Part shown: positions 43,962 to 55,690 of the stretch, one piece after another
Numbering within the stretch: the first letter of the stretch is position 1
How the letters are laid out: each line of letters opens with the position of its first letter
Origin: Parietaria judaica
Taxonomy: Eukaryota; Streptophyta; Magnoliopsida; Rosales; Urticaceae
Reading direction: 5' to 3'
Length of the DNA: 64,000 nucleotides
Assembly: GCA_954871525.1 (NCBI GenBank)
Contig: OX940869.1
Coordinates: 11,989,001 to 12,053,000, forward strand
The notes under the pieces: generated by a model
What the model saw: the letters and a program-made list of their open reading frames with translations, nothing else
Told to the model about the DNA's origin: nothing
Databases searched by the model: none
Program-made: the position numbers and the translations under genes

Positions 43962-46328
43962 ATGTTCGGAGTTCTGTTCCTGTGTTTGGTTCTCAACGCT
44001 CATGTCTCGCTCGGGGCCGATAGAATCTCCGCGAACCAGTCGCTCTCCGGCGATCAGACCATCGAATCGGCCGGCGGGGTGTTTGTGCTTGGCTTCTTCA
44101 AACCAAGTAAGGCGTCAAAGTACTATATTGGCATGTGGTACAAACAGGTCAGAGACCAAACTATCGTGTGGGTGGCGAACAGGGAGAAGCCGGTTTCCGA
44201 CACGCTTTCCTCGGAGCTGCGGATCTCGGGCGGGAATTTGGTCCTCTTCGACGAGTCTAAATCTTTGATCTGGTCAACCAACGTGAGCTCTGCTGGCTCG
44301 TTAGCGCAAGCTGTTCTCAACGATAACGGAAACCTCGTCCTAAGTGACGGATCCGATCCCCCGAGACCTCTGTGGCAAAGCTTCGACAACCCTGCAGACA
44401 CGTGGCTTCCCGGCGCGAAAATTTCTTACAACAAAATCACGAAAACTCACAACCGTCTCACTTCGTGGAAGAACTCCGAGGACCCTTCGCCGGGGCTGTA
44501 CACGATCGAGCTTGATCCCAATGATGATTCTTACAATATATTATGGAATAGAACCACTGTGTATTGGAATAGTGGAGCTTGGGACAGCCAGGCCGAGAGA
44601 TTCAGCAAGATTCCCGAGATGATACAGAATTACATCTACAAATTCAATTACACTTCTAACGTGAACGAGAGCTACTTCACGTACTCCGTGCAAAGGAATA
44701 CCTTCAATTTCTCGAGGTCCGTGATGGACGTCTCGGGGCAGATCAAGCAGCTGAACTGGATGGACACGGTCTGGAGTTTGTTTTGGTCTCAGCCGAGACA
44801 GTTTTGTGAAGTTCACGCTCTTTGCGGCGCGTTTGGAAGCTGCACCGAGAATTCGCAGCCGTTCTGTCGGTGTTTGGACGGGTTCAAACCGAAGTTGCAG
44901 AGCAATTGGAATCTAACTGTTTATGCCGATGGGTGCTCGAGAGAGACCGAATTGCAGTGCGGTAATCGCAATGAAATGAATGGCGAGAAAGACAAGTTTC
45001 GGGATATCCCCAATCTATCACTTCCGGAAAACGAGCAGAGTGTGGAAGCTGGGAGTTCTTCGGAATGCGAGTTGAAATGTCTGAACAATTGCTCTTGCAC
45101 CGCGTACGCTTACAACGACGACGACGACTGTTCTCTTTGGTCAGAGGAGCTCTTAAACCTGAAGCAAGAGTCCTCCGGAGGAAAGACTCTATACCTCCGG
45201 TTAGCAGCTTCGGAGATTCCGAGCCCTAAAGACAACAAGGGAATCAACATTGGAGCGGTGGCGGGTTCTGTTGCGGGGATTGCTGTTCTACTCGGCACCG
45301 TTCTGTTCTTGGTGGTTAGAAGAAGGAATGCGGTCGGATCAGGAAAAGCGGTCGATGGTTCGCTGCGGGCTTTCGGGTACAGAGATTTGCAGAATGCCAC
45401 AAAGAACTTCTCGGAGAAACTCGGGGGCGGCGGATTCGGCTCGGTTTTTAAGGGAACACTGCTGGATTCGAGTAACGTGGCAGTGAAGAGGCTCGACAGC
45501 ATCAGCCAAGGGGAGAAGCAGTTCCGAACGGAAGTCAGCACGATCGGGACGATCCAACACGTGAATCTAGTTCGCCTTCGCGGGTTCTGCTCGGAGAATA
45601 CTAAGAGGTTGTTAGTCTACGAATACATGTCGAATGGATCGCTAGATTCGCACCTTTTCGACGAGAAGAAAACCGGCATTCTGGATTGGAAAATGAGGTA
45701 CCAGATCGCTCTGGGGACGGCTAGAGGGTTGGTGTATTTGCATGAGAAATGCCGAGATTGCATCATCCACTGCGATATCAAGCCGGAGAATATTCTTCTG
45801 GACGTGGATATGTGTCCTAAACTGGCAGATTTCGGGCTTGCAAAGCTCGTCGGGAGAGATTTCAACCGAGTCTTGACAACCATGAGAGGAACGAGAGGCT
45901 ACCTCGCTCCGGAGTGGATCGCCGGAGTGGCAATAACGATGAAAGCCGATGTTTACAGCTATGGGATGATGCTTTTTGAGATTGTTAATGGGAAGAGAAA
46001 CTCCGAGCACTCCGAAGACGGGAAAGTGAGGTTCTTCCCGACCCGAGCTGCTAATATCATCGTCGAAGGAGGAGATGTTCTGAGCCTATTGGACCAGAGG
46101 CTTGAGAGAAACGCTGATGTGTCGGAGGTCGAGAGAATCTGCAGAGTGGCGTGTTGGTGCATTCAGGACGACGAGGCTAATAGGCCTGCAATGAGTCAGG
46201 TGGTTCAGATCCTTGAGGAAGTCATCGAAGTGAACGTACCACCGATTCCGAGGTCTCTTCTCGTTTTCGGGGATAACCAGGATGAGATCATCTTCTTCAC
46301 TGAGTCGTCTTCGAATCAGACCTCTTAA
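43962..46328 (+). CDS. G-type lectin S-domain receptor-like kinase, copy 3, C-terminally truncated
   Basis: Intronless; 788 residues from the same signal-peptide start. B-lectin, S-domain, PAN, transmembrane and kinase domains are complete, with HCDIKPEN, DFGLAK and GYLAPEW intact. The frame ends 23 residues earlier than in copy 2: the CAA after NQTS is TAA here (46326-46328). The sequence beyond still resembles the lost Ser/Thr-rich tail, with a further in-frame TAG. The kinase domain from about 45690 onward differs from copies 1 and 2 at scattered sites (DVDMCPKLAD, FNRVLTT, DVSEVER). It is probably functional as a kinase, but lacks the distal tail. Its 3' flank is homologous to the other spacers up to about 46855 but more diverged. 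Confidence 0.93.
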   Translation: MFGVLFLCLVLNAHVSLGADRISANQSLSGDQTIESAGGVFVLGFFKPSKASKYYIGMWYKQVRDQTIVWVANREKPVSDTLSSELRISGGNLVLFDESKSLIWSTNVSSAGSLAQAVLNDNGNLVLSDGSDPPRPLWQSFDNPADTWLPGAKISYNKITKTHNRLTSWKNSEDPSPGLYTIELDPNDDSYNILWNRTTVYWNSGAWDSQAERFSKIPEMIQNYIYKFNYTSNVNESYFTYSVQRNTFNFSRSVMDVSGQIKQLNWMDTVWSLFWSQPRQFCEVHALCGAFGSCTENSQPFCRCLDGFKPKLQSNWNLTVYADGCSRETELQCGNRNEMNGEKDKFRDIPNLSLPENEQSVEAGSSSECELKCLNNCSCTAYAYNDDDDCSLWSEELLNLKQESSGGKTLYLRLAASEIPSPKDNKGINIGAVAGSVAGIAVLLGTVLFLVVRRRNAVGSGKAVDGSLRAFGYRDLQNATKNFSEKLGGGGFGSVFKGTLLDSSNVAVKRLDSISQGEKQFRTEVSTIGTIQHVNLVRLRGFCSENTKRLLVYEYMSNGSLDSHLFDEKKTGILDWKMRYQIALGTARGLVYLHEKCRDCIIHCDIKPENILLDVDMCPKLADFGLAKLVGRDFNRVLTTMRGTRGYLAPEWIAGVAITMKADVYSYGMMLFEIVNGKRNSEHSEDGKVRFFPTRAANIIVEGGDVLSLLDQRLERNADVSEVERICRVACWCIQDDEANRPAMSQVVQILEEVIEVNVPPIPRSLLVFGDNQDEIIFFTESSSNQTS

Positions 46329-46860
46329 ACTCGGAGCAATGTATCCACTGCTTCGTCTCAGTCGCAGGTTTAGAGCACCACCTCTCAGCCGTGAGCTCGT
46401 TAGTCATATTTCATATGTATAGTATTACATAGAAAATAAAATGGTTATTTTTTGGCCTCGGAATATCACTATTTTTCTGGGGTTAAAAGTGTATAACTTC
46501 TGAAGAATTTTTGTGTCTAGTAATACTATTACCAGTGCTGAAATTATTAGAGCATTGCTGTATAATTATTTTTCAATACACTTTTTGTTTATGTTTAGCG
46601 CCTTGCCGTTTTCGTAGTTTGTGTCTGTCTGTTTGTTTTGAGTCCTTTGCAATAATAGTTGCTTAGCTTTAATATCTGTAAATCCGATGTCTTTTTGTTT
46701 CTACGGTTTTCTTTTGTTATAAACGAGGGTTATATTAATAATTTTTTGACGGAATCACAAGAAACGGGTTATATTAATAATTCCCTTGAAATTTGGTTTT
46801 GATTATTGGAGCTCAAGAAATCTTACCTACAAAGTAGTCCTATCATTTTGCTTAGTTTAC
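46329..46860. other. Diverged 3' flank of kinase copy 3
   Basis: Homologous in order to the spacers after copies 1 and 2 (GTTATAAACGAGGGTTATATTAATAATTTTTTGACGGA, then GGAGCTCA and CATTTTGCTTAGTTTA), with many substitutions and indels. Homology ends near 46855, which marks the old boundary of the duplicated unit. Confidence 0.7.
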
Positions 46861-48549
46861 CCCAAACCCAGACTCTGTAGGAGTAACCTAACTCAATCCC
46901 GGTTGCAAATTTAAAACGGATCTTGAGACGAGTTACTGCTGGTTTTGAGAGGTAAAATGACCCGATATACAAATCAAACAAAAACCACGGAATTTCTCTG
47001 AAAATATGAATGACCGGAGTCTCCAGGCAGGCTAAATAATTTGTCGTTCTGTTATGTAGAATTGGGAGCTTAACGGTTAGTTGGTTAGCTTTCTTGCGAC
47101 TCAAGCCAAGTCTTCAACCCGACCTGTATAATACGCATCTGATAATTTATTAGATAGAGTTCAGTCGTTCACTGTCTTCATTTCTGTTCAGATTGAAACC
47201 GAGAGTTAAGGCTCTCAGATTACTTGCGAGTCAAGAAACAGTGAAATCAAAAACCTTTTAAGGTTGTTCTTGAGATGTGGAAGATCGTTTAAGCTTATGT
47301 ACTCGTGTTTACCGGTAATTAGTAAGATCGGTTAAATGAGGACGTACAAACCAAAGATTCGCACGAACCTCGATAAAATTCTGTTGTTTATATTCCTTAT
47401 TTCTTATTTGATATAATACCTGTTTTGTTATTAATATTTTCTTGCAGTCAGTATGAAGTTATCTGGCCAGATTTAGTTAATGCCTCCGAAAATTCCAACG
47501 GAAATGAAAACGAAACAAAAACGAACACATAAGGCAACGGTGATCACCAAGGTGATGTGTGCAGAGTGGTGTCCATGAACACTTCTGTTCTTCGGTTCAG
47601 TTTCTCGCCCGATTTGGCTATGGCAAATCATACAAGTAATATTTATGCCGAAAAGTAAGAACACAAGAACACGCGAGAGGACATAAACACTTAAACTAAG
47701 TTACTTCTTTTCCCTTTTTGTTGTTGGTATACGTAAGTCCGGGGGTTAATAAAATTCCCCGAAAAACAGTTGGGTACGAGGAAGGAGGCTATCTGCTTGC
47801 ACTACTCGACCCGAGGCAGACAGAATGTGTAACGGTGCATCCAAAACGACGAAGCTCAGATGCCATCCATGTTCACATACAAGGGTAAATTTGCCACTTT
47901 ATCCAAGGGTTGAAGCTTTAATACCGGTCACATGTTTAATTCCCAGCTCTAGTGTTGTCATCCTAACAAATACTCGAAAAATCTGGACCGGGACTAATTT
48001 AATCCCGATTCCCGGCCTCTGTTAATTTTCTCGGTTATAGCTTTTGATCTTAATGCGTTCTTGAAAGTAATTACATGACCAAAAGGAGACAAGTACTTGC
48101 TGAGCCAAAAATATGAACTGGTAGTGATTAATTGTGATTTCAGTATCTATACTATCTATAAGCCAATACTAATTTAATCAATTAATTTTTTTCTTGGATA
48201 TATGTTTTGTTTTCCTTTTACAATCGAACATTGAGAAGAAAAAAATAAAATAGTTTATTAACGAAATATTTATTTTGTACAAACTACCCCTTTTAATACA
48301 CAGAAGGAGTATTAAAATAAAATGGTTTCTTTAAAAAATTTGTAGCTAAATACGTATTTCGTACCATAAATGCAAAAAAGAAACCTCGAGTTAGTTTATA
48401 AACAGTACACACAAAAAATATCTCTAATAAGGCCAAACACAATTTGCAAACATAGTAATAACTAATAACTGTCAAGTTCGGTTGAATAATTTTAAGAAGC
48501 CCGACAGAGAAAAAAAATCAAGTTTACTTACCTGAATTATCACAAGATA
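46861..48549. other. Intergenic region, nothing recognised
   Basis: Mixed AT-rich DNA. Short frames occur on both strands but none has a recognisable domain, start context or splice structure. No element termini are visible. Confidence 0.4.
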
Positions 48550-48558
48550 TTTTTATTA

Positions 48559-48928
48559 GGTAATTTTTTTTATACCCCCAATTTTTACTTTTGGCAAAAA
48601 CATACCCTCAAGTTTCAAAAACAACTAAAGTATTCCTTCAAAGTCTATTTTAATTTTTTATACTCTCTGATAAATTTAATTAAGACTCAAAATTACTACT
48701 TATTTACGATTTTCAATTTTTTTTTATAGTTTATTTAATTTCATTCACCAAAATATACCTTCAATTTAGAGTTTTATTTTTTGAATTTTTTAAATAATTA
48801 ATTAAAAATAAGAAGTAGAAAGGTAAAATTATCAAATCATACACTAAAAGAATATTTCTGTTATTTTTGAAACATGAAGGTACATTTTTGCCATAAAAGA
48901 AAATTGAGAGTATAAAAAAGACAGATCC
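48559..48928. mobile_element. MULE-type MITE, 370 bp, with perfect 9-bp TSD
   Basis: The left part (TTTTATACCCCCAATTTT...TTTGGCAAAAACATACCCTC, then AAGTTTCAAAAA) is mirrored on the right as the complement of TTTTTGAAACATGAAGGTAC and TTTTTGCCATAAAAG, then GAGTATAAAAAA. TTTTTATTA occurs exactly on both sides (48550-48558 and 48929-48937). Non-coding. Confidence 0.88.
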
Positions 48929-48937
48929 TTTTTATTA

Positions 48938-49570
48938 ATAATGTATTATGAGATTTTTTTATCAAAACAAATTAATATTAAACTTTTTATTTTAAAATGA
49001 AAATCTTAAGCCATTATCTATCAATCTTGTGAATAGGACCGACTCCAATAATTGCATGAAACCCAAGTCTCAAGGAATTTGAGAATGAAACAACAAGTGT
49101 TCATGCTCTTTGGCCTTTTTCTTTATTGTCACAAAACACATTTTCTTAAATGCTCACAAATATAATATATATGAAACTATGATTCATATATTAGTGTCAT
49201 TAAATTTAGTTGAGATTGGACGGTCTTTTCGTCCAACTTTTGTATTGATTATTATTTTATTCTTCTTTTTCCGTCCTGGCTTTTCTAAAGGTACATCTTT
49301 CATATAACCCCTGCAAAGAACACTTGTTTCTTTTATATTATCTTTTCACAAACGATTTGCAAAAGATACGTTAATCACGCTCAGTTGTACTTAGCATAGT
49401 CAGTCCTTTAATTATTATAATTATAATGTTAGTACTTATCAACAATTACATTATGCATAAACAAGGCCTTACTTAGTCATGTTAATTTGTATTGAATGCC
49501 GTTTTCGCGCGCATGTGCTTAGTATTTTAATATGATATTATATAGATCCAGATCACAATCACCTCTTTCA
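48938..49570. other. AT-rich spacer
   Basis: No gene supported. A short plus frame near 49110 is hydrophobic but lacks any recognisable family features. Confidence 0.35.
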
Positions 49571-49578
49571 CTAATCGT

Positions 49579-49753
49579 TAGAGCTGCACAGAAACGTCTT
49601 GAGTCTGGTTCGCGACGCATTGCGACGTTTTCTCGTGGTTCGCGATGCATCGCGATTTTGTGGCAAAAGTCGCGATTAGTCGCGACTAGCTTCAACCGTC
49701 GCGATTTCCGTCCACCTCGGCCTCTCTCTCTCTCCGAATCTCTCCCTCTCACA

Positions 49754-49784
<31 letters not shown>

Positions 49785-49882
49785 ATCGCGAACTCGCCGG
49801 TCACGATGCATCGCGACTTGTCTTCCGGCGATTTTCGGCGACCAAGCCGCGACGGGTCGCGACGTCGCCATGCACAACTCTA
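49579..49882. mobile_element. hAT-type MITE, 304 bp, same family as the 4-kb hAT at 56090
   Basis: It starts TAGAGCTGCACAG and ends ...CATGCACAACTCTA, with CTAATCGT on both sides (49571-49578 and 49883-49890). Both arms carry many TCGCGAC/GATGCATCGCGA words. The same TAGAGCTG terminus and TCGCGA-rich subterminal regions occur in the element at 56090-60138, so this is likely an internally deleted relative. A (TC)n microsatellite lies at 49748-49785. Confidence 0.92.
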
Positions 49883-49890
49883 CTAATCGT

Positions 49891-49984
49891 GTTTGAAGAG
49901 ATTATTAAGACCCTTTAAATTCATTTTAGACTCATTTAACTTGATTATATTGATGAAATAAAATAAGTATTAGACCATTTAGAA

Positions 49985-50015
<31 letters not shown>

Positions 50016-50310
50016 CAAATTGAACAACGTAGTTCATTATATAAATAAAATATCTAACTTTCACATAATAATGTTTTAAAACAATTAGTAACATGCATCC
50101 ATCAAATAATAAGTAAAAAAATATGTTGTTCCATAATCGTGTTCATTTAAGTTTCATTATCCTCCGGTATTCGTTTCGTGTTCACTCACTATTTAAATAT
50201 ATCAATCAATTTTGTGTCGATTGGACTCGTTCTATTTAAGGTTAGCCTCAATAAATTTACTTCGTTTCATAATTGTTTCATGTATTGTATCGGACTCGAA
50301 TTGCCACTAA
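49891..50310. mobile_element. Degenerate hAT fragment of the TAGGGGTGGCAATT group
   Basis: Words such as AATCGTGTTT, CATTTAACTTGATTATATTGATG, GTTTCATGTATTGTATCGG and the end ...CTCGAATTGCCACTA parallel the interior and right end of the element at 35879. Heavily mutated, and interrupted by an (AT)n tract at 49986-50012. Confidence 0.4.
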
Positions 50311-52805
50311 CTAGTTAAGCAATTTTTTCTTTTTCTTTAATTTCTTTTGCATTTGTGATTTTAATTTTTTTCTTCTCTTTTTCTTCAAAACAAGAAAACC
50401 TCCCTAAATTAATACTTGAAGTTTTAAAATTTCTCTAAAATAATAGTTTTTCGTAGGTCCGGACTTGGTTATTTAAAACTATATTTTTTTTATAATGATA
50501 ATTATATAACATTATTTTTGCTGAAAGAACCCCTATGAATATTTAGTCCGGTAAACATCATATAAATTTATATTTCTTCATATCACAAATATAACTAAAT
50601 AAATTTTGTGAAATATTATTTTAGAGTTGCTTGTTTTTATTTTTAACCGAAACCTTGGTAGAATCTCATTTATATTTTTATTAAATATTACTCATTGTAG
50701 AACTTCTTAAATAAATAATGTTAAAATATATTTAGATGTGTTTTTGAGTAATGTGTAAGCGTGTTTACGTCGATCAAACTAAGATCTATTTAGTCGACTC
50801 AAACCCATTTATTTCGTATAGTAACCATTTCGTTTCTCATGCCCAAATTAAAGCTTAAAATACTTGGTTTATTAATACCCATTCATGAAATATGTGTTTA
50901 CTTCTATGAAATATGTAATTATTAGTATGGGAAGTAATTTCATTACCACAAAGTCAATGAACATTAACCACACTCAAGCTCTCTTTCTCATACTTTAGGG
51001 TGAGCCATTAATCATTAACACAACCCAATCCTCATCTTATTCAAATCCATGTAAGAAACCTAAAACAACAAATTTTCTAAAGTATTTTAATTTACTTAAT
51101 TTGGAAAAAAATGGCAAAAGTAAAAACCAAATCGACCCTATCCAAAACCCTATTTTCCCTAACTACCAAGACTACATTAAATGGATAGGTTAGAAAAAAA
51201 AAAAAAAAAGCGATTTTGCCCATACAGTATATTAATGCATTTGCTATTCTCTCTCACTTTTTTATTCTTGCACTCCATCTATTATATCCTAATAATTGCT
51301 ATAATAAGCTCACTGATCATTTATGAAATTCTTAGCTGTTTGTGTTGAGAGCAAATGATTTTTATTTTATTTTATGAAAATGTTATCAAATGATGAGAAA
51401 ATTTGTGGCAATTGATTATTGAACTAAGTAAATTTTAAAGAAAAATTATTATTATTTTTAATAGTAAGGCAAACATGACGAGATTTAGAACTTTGTGGAT
51501 ATATAGCAAAGACATGCGAAGAAAAAGGCACCATGATAAAATGTCAAGAGAATTTTATTTTTGAAAAAAAAAAATAGATTTAAAATAAATATTAGGATAA
51601 TGTTTTCATGGAGATTTTTGTATTTATTATTTTTGACAAAAGTGTTAAACATACATATAAGATAAAGGAATAATCGCGGCTAAAGTCCTTAAAATTAAAT
51701 CAATTAGAGAGACATGACCTCAATGTCCGAAAATAGTGGCAATAGTCTATAATGTTGTAAAATCAGAGTTAACCAACAAATTTATCCATTAATTACTAAT
51801 GCTCGTTAGTGAATAAACACGTATCACTCCCAAAAATTTTGATCTAGAACTGATGAAATAAAGATATATAAATTCATAGAGTGAACTGATATTATATTTA
51901 TTTTTTAGATATTATCAGTGTTAAGCAAGAACCAAATCACCATGTTATTAACACATGTTTGTTAAGCCTAATTATTTCATTCTTTTCATATTTAATAGGT
52001 TTCACAATGCCTAATTAACAATGTTTCATCTAACTAACCCCAATCCACGTGGCATAAGCCCAGTTGATTTAATGCTCTCCAATTCATTTTTGATATTGCA
52101 AAGTATATAATACGATAGCTCAAAATCCAACCACAATTTTCGGTAGGATATTAATTAAAGCATTGCTCTCTTTTTGGTGCATTTAAAGAATTGATGTCTC
52201 TAAATAAAGTAGCTTTTGGAGAAACAATTTTCTAACTTACCTTTTTTCTTCTACTAATTGACTTGACAACACGGTAGCTTTTACATTAAGTTTTGGAGTG
52301 ATAAATTTCCTTATCACTGAATGATATTGTTTTATCTAATCATAAATTGTACGATTAGATCAAACAATTACAACCTCATATTATAAGATGACATTACATT
52401 ACATGCTTAAAAAAAGAAGATAAATCTTCATCTGTATAAGAGACCCGTTTTCTTATTAATTTATTATTATTTCACAACAACCGAGCCTATAAATGTAGGG
52501 TGAGATTACCACTAGACCATGATAAAGATCTATATAGACTTTATATTCTCGAGTCTCCTTAATGAAATAAAAATCAACCCTAGTCAGCCGTGTTTCATCG
52601 CCATGCTTTATTTCGTCCCTAAGAACATACGGAATATATTAAAGTTAGTGACCCGAATTCGACTTTCTTGGCCGTCAACAATAATGTTTGAAATTTTAAT
52701 TTGCAGGATTCCAAGCTAGGCTTATGGCCTTGAAGGAAGCAATCCAATTTGTTAATTCATGGCATATTTTAAGAGATAATATGTTGCCAAAATAAAGCAA
52801 CAAGC
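50311..52805. other. AT-rich intergenic region, nothing recognised
   Basis: About 2.5 kb of AT-rich DNA with homopolymers. The words AATCGCGGCTAAAGTCC and ATAGTGGCAATAGTC near 51675-51745 recall MULE-type MITE ends, but no inverted partner is visible. No supported gene. Confidence 0.4.
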
Positions 52806-52808
52806 AAT

Positions 52809-52810
52809 GA

Positions 52811-52858
<48 letters not shown>
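52809..52858. repeat. (AAT)n microsatellite, about 16 units
   Basis: Sixteen or so uninterrupted AAT trinucleotides. Confidence 0.97.
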
Positions 52859-53281
52859 TGAAAGATCAAAGGGTTTAGCTAATTAGCCTCTTCTCATAAA
52901 TGAAGATCTATCATGATCTTTTCTAGTCTCTTTCATAATTCATTATAATTAAACTAGGAACTACGAAGTAAATGAAGGAACAGTACATTCCATTATTCTC
53001 TCTTACAAAAGTAATTAATACTTACGACATATAAATACTTATAAATAATATTTTAGAGCCACATATTTACGCGCCTTTACAAGTTCACGTTATGTACTTC
53101 AACCATGATAAATCAATAAAATTATGCCGCACAGGTAAAATACATATATACAAGTACTTATGCCGTAAATATACCTAAAAATTATAACACATACTTTTCT
53201 TAAGCTATGGCCTATGGTCAAAGGAACTCATTGCCTTGTCTTTTGTGGAGATCAGAGACACTGTACATTTATTTATGCACG

Positions 53282-53950
53282 TCAAAATTTAATGGAGCTC
53301 AAACTCTCCATTATGACCTTCGTCTTCCCTCTCCGATGACTTTTCCGTGCCCTCTCGCCGGTGAAGACGACATACAACCAAACCGACGTGAAGAGGATCG
53401 CCAAGAGCCTCCCGAACAGGACCGTAACAGCGAGGCTGATCAGAAGCATGTACAAGCCCATGTTGCTACGCTCAACTTTCTCGCATTTGATCTTCCTTGC
53501 AGTACTAGTATGATCTTCCTTGTTTATCATTCTGTACTTTGGTGTCGCCGGTTCCGAAGCCGAATCACTCAGAGAAGAGCAAGACGCTGATTTCTTCATT
53601 GCTGATCTCAAGTACTCTTTACTCTTTGACAAACCACGAGCTCTTTTTGCCTATATATACCAAATTTGATAACTATGAATACTATGAGATGAATGATGAT
53701 CACTAGATATATACACGTATATAATGAGAGGGAGAGTTTGACTTACCAAAAGGGTCTCTAAGAAAACGGCCTTAACAACGCGGGAAAGCGTCCGCTTCTT
53801 CGCGGAAACGCCTTTCGAGGTGTTGTCGTCGTCGTCGTCGCTGTGAGCTTTCTCGAAGGTAAGATAGTTGAAGCCGAGATCGGGCTCGTCCATGTCGACC
53901 ATGGGACGAAAGCAGTGCAAAAGCTTGTTCCTCGAGGCGCTTTTCATCAT
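53282..53950 (-). CDS. Small membrane-anchored protein of unknown function
   Basis: Two exons on the minus strand, 53950-53747 and 53650-53282, joined by a 96-bp GT-AG intron in phase 0, give 190 residues. Exon 1: MMKSASRNKLLHCFRPMVD, an acidic DDDDD run, then basic KKRTLSRVVKAVFLETLL. Exon 2: AKRARGLSKSKEYLRSAMKK, a Ser-rich segment (SASCSSLSDSASEP), and a C-terminal hydrophobic helix (GLYMLLISLAVTVLFGRLLA and following, residues about 137-165). A short basic tail follows (RARKSHRRGK). I do not recognise the family. The single C-terminal helix with a basic flank suggests a tail-anchored or type II membrane protein with a cytosolic phospho-serine-rich N-terminus. The splice join and lack of stops over both exons support a real gene. 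I chose the first of two adjacent ATGs. Confidence 0.7.
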
Positions 53951-53974
53951 CGTTTCTCTCGAGATTATGATACT

Positions 53975-53975
<1 letters not shown>

Positions 53976-54008
<33 letters not shown>

Positions 54009-54012
54009 TTAA
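53976..54012. repeat. (TA)n microsatellite in the leader or promoter of the membrane-protein gene
   Basis: Repeated TA dinucleotides directly upstream of the start codon (minus strand). The hydrophobic Ile/Tyr run in the upstream open frame is an artefact of this tract. Confidence 0.9.
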
Positions 54013-54109
54013 GTAGAGAGCTGTGTTTTGTGTGTTTACTGTTTAGGCTTTGGCGCAGTGTTGGGTTTGGTGTCTGACGTCGTCTAATTGCGTTTGCTGC
54101 CTTCAACTA

Positions 54110-55690
54110 TTATGTGATTATATTGGTAGAAAACTAGGTACATTTATATCCCAAGACAGCACGAACTTTTATTTCTCCTTTTTTATTTTGTTTTTTATAT
54201 TCGCGGTATAAGTACCAAATCTTGTACAACGTATGTCGATATATTTTCAATCTCTTCGTTAGCGACAATAATACCCAAAGGTCACAAAATAAGGCTGAGG
54301 TCTATTTCGTCTACGTCTCTTTAAGGTCTATTTTGTCAATGCTTTTATAAAACTACACATAGACATGATAAGTCTTTAACTTAGACGTAACTCAATATGA
54401 ACACAATTGGTGAAAAATAAAATGAAAATACAACACACTTGTCAAAAAATTTAATATTAACGCCGCAAATATCTCTTTATTTTTCATTGTCTATCTCAGC
54501 CTCGTTTTCTTGGGACTCTTAGGAAAATTTGGACTTTATATAGGTTTTTTTTTACACCTGTAAATATAGTACGACCTTTTGTTCATAAATTAATTAATAA
54601 CATTGACCTATAAATTAATTAGTATCAATTAATGTAAAAATCAGCAAAATTTTATCAAACGAGTGTTTTCGGAAATGAGCTAAGTTGAATTATGAATAGA
54701 TGAATTCAATGAATTGTATTTAATTCTTAAGATAACAATATTTATTTAGGAAAGGACATTAGTATAAAATAAAGATATGTAATATTTGAACATTTTATTT
54801 GTGCTGCTCAAGAATACAACAACCTAACTCTTGAACGCAATAAGAAAAATTAGAGACGAGCTCCATTTAGATTTAAATTTTTAGGAAAAAACAGAATAAA
54901 ACCAGGCAAAACTAGAACTTTTTTTTTCTTTTTTTTTTTCTTCCCAACTAAATTATCTTAGTTATGTTTGTTATTTTGTTGTTATTAATTTATAATATTA
55001 ATAGAATAACATATTTATATAGGTATTTTTTTGAAATAATATTATCACATTAATTGATGATTTTCAATTAGCCTTAGAGAATTTATCAAATTACGAGTAC
55101 TGAGACTTTTTGTTAGATAGGGATTTGGGCCATGGCCTTCCAATAGTAAAGCTCCAGAAGCGGATCCAGGTAATGACTTCGGAAGTCACGAATGATAAAT
55201 TAAAATATAATTAATAGGTAATAATATATCAAAACACATAATTACATAAAAATAGAGAACATCTTGATTTCGTGTTACATAAATCTTCAATAATTGAATA
55301 TGCTAGTATCTCAACAATTTCTCTCTCAATATTCATGATCAAATAGTCCGAGAAGAAATCATCTTCTAATTTGTTCTAAAGCGCCGTCTTAACTAGGTTC
55401 ATCAACTTCACTAATTAAATGAGTATTAAAGACTTGTGTATCAAGACGTTTTCTTTTATAGATTCAATCAATAGCGGACATTTTCATCTGCGACAATAAT
55501 TAACAACACAAAAGTTAGTCATAATATCTTATATTTAATTTCTATCTAAAAATTCAAACAAGGGCCGGAAGAGAAACCATACCGCGACAAACCGTGGCAG
55601 GCTCAAAAATACTAGGTAAGGGGGGCAATATACATATACAAGGACAATATATGTATATTGTTTGGTTTTTAGTAAATTTTTTAAAAACTT
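54110..55690. other. Intergenic region with a possible hAT fragment
   Basis: Mostly AT-rich. CAGAAGCGGATCCAGG at 55153 matches the left end of the common GGCGGA/GCGGATCC class of plant hAT MITEs, but I cannot place a right end or an 8-bp duplication. No gene is supported. Confidence 0.35.
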
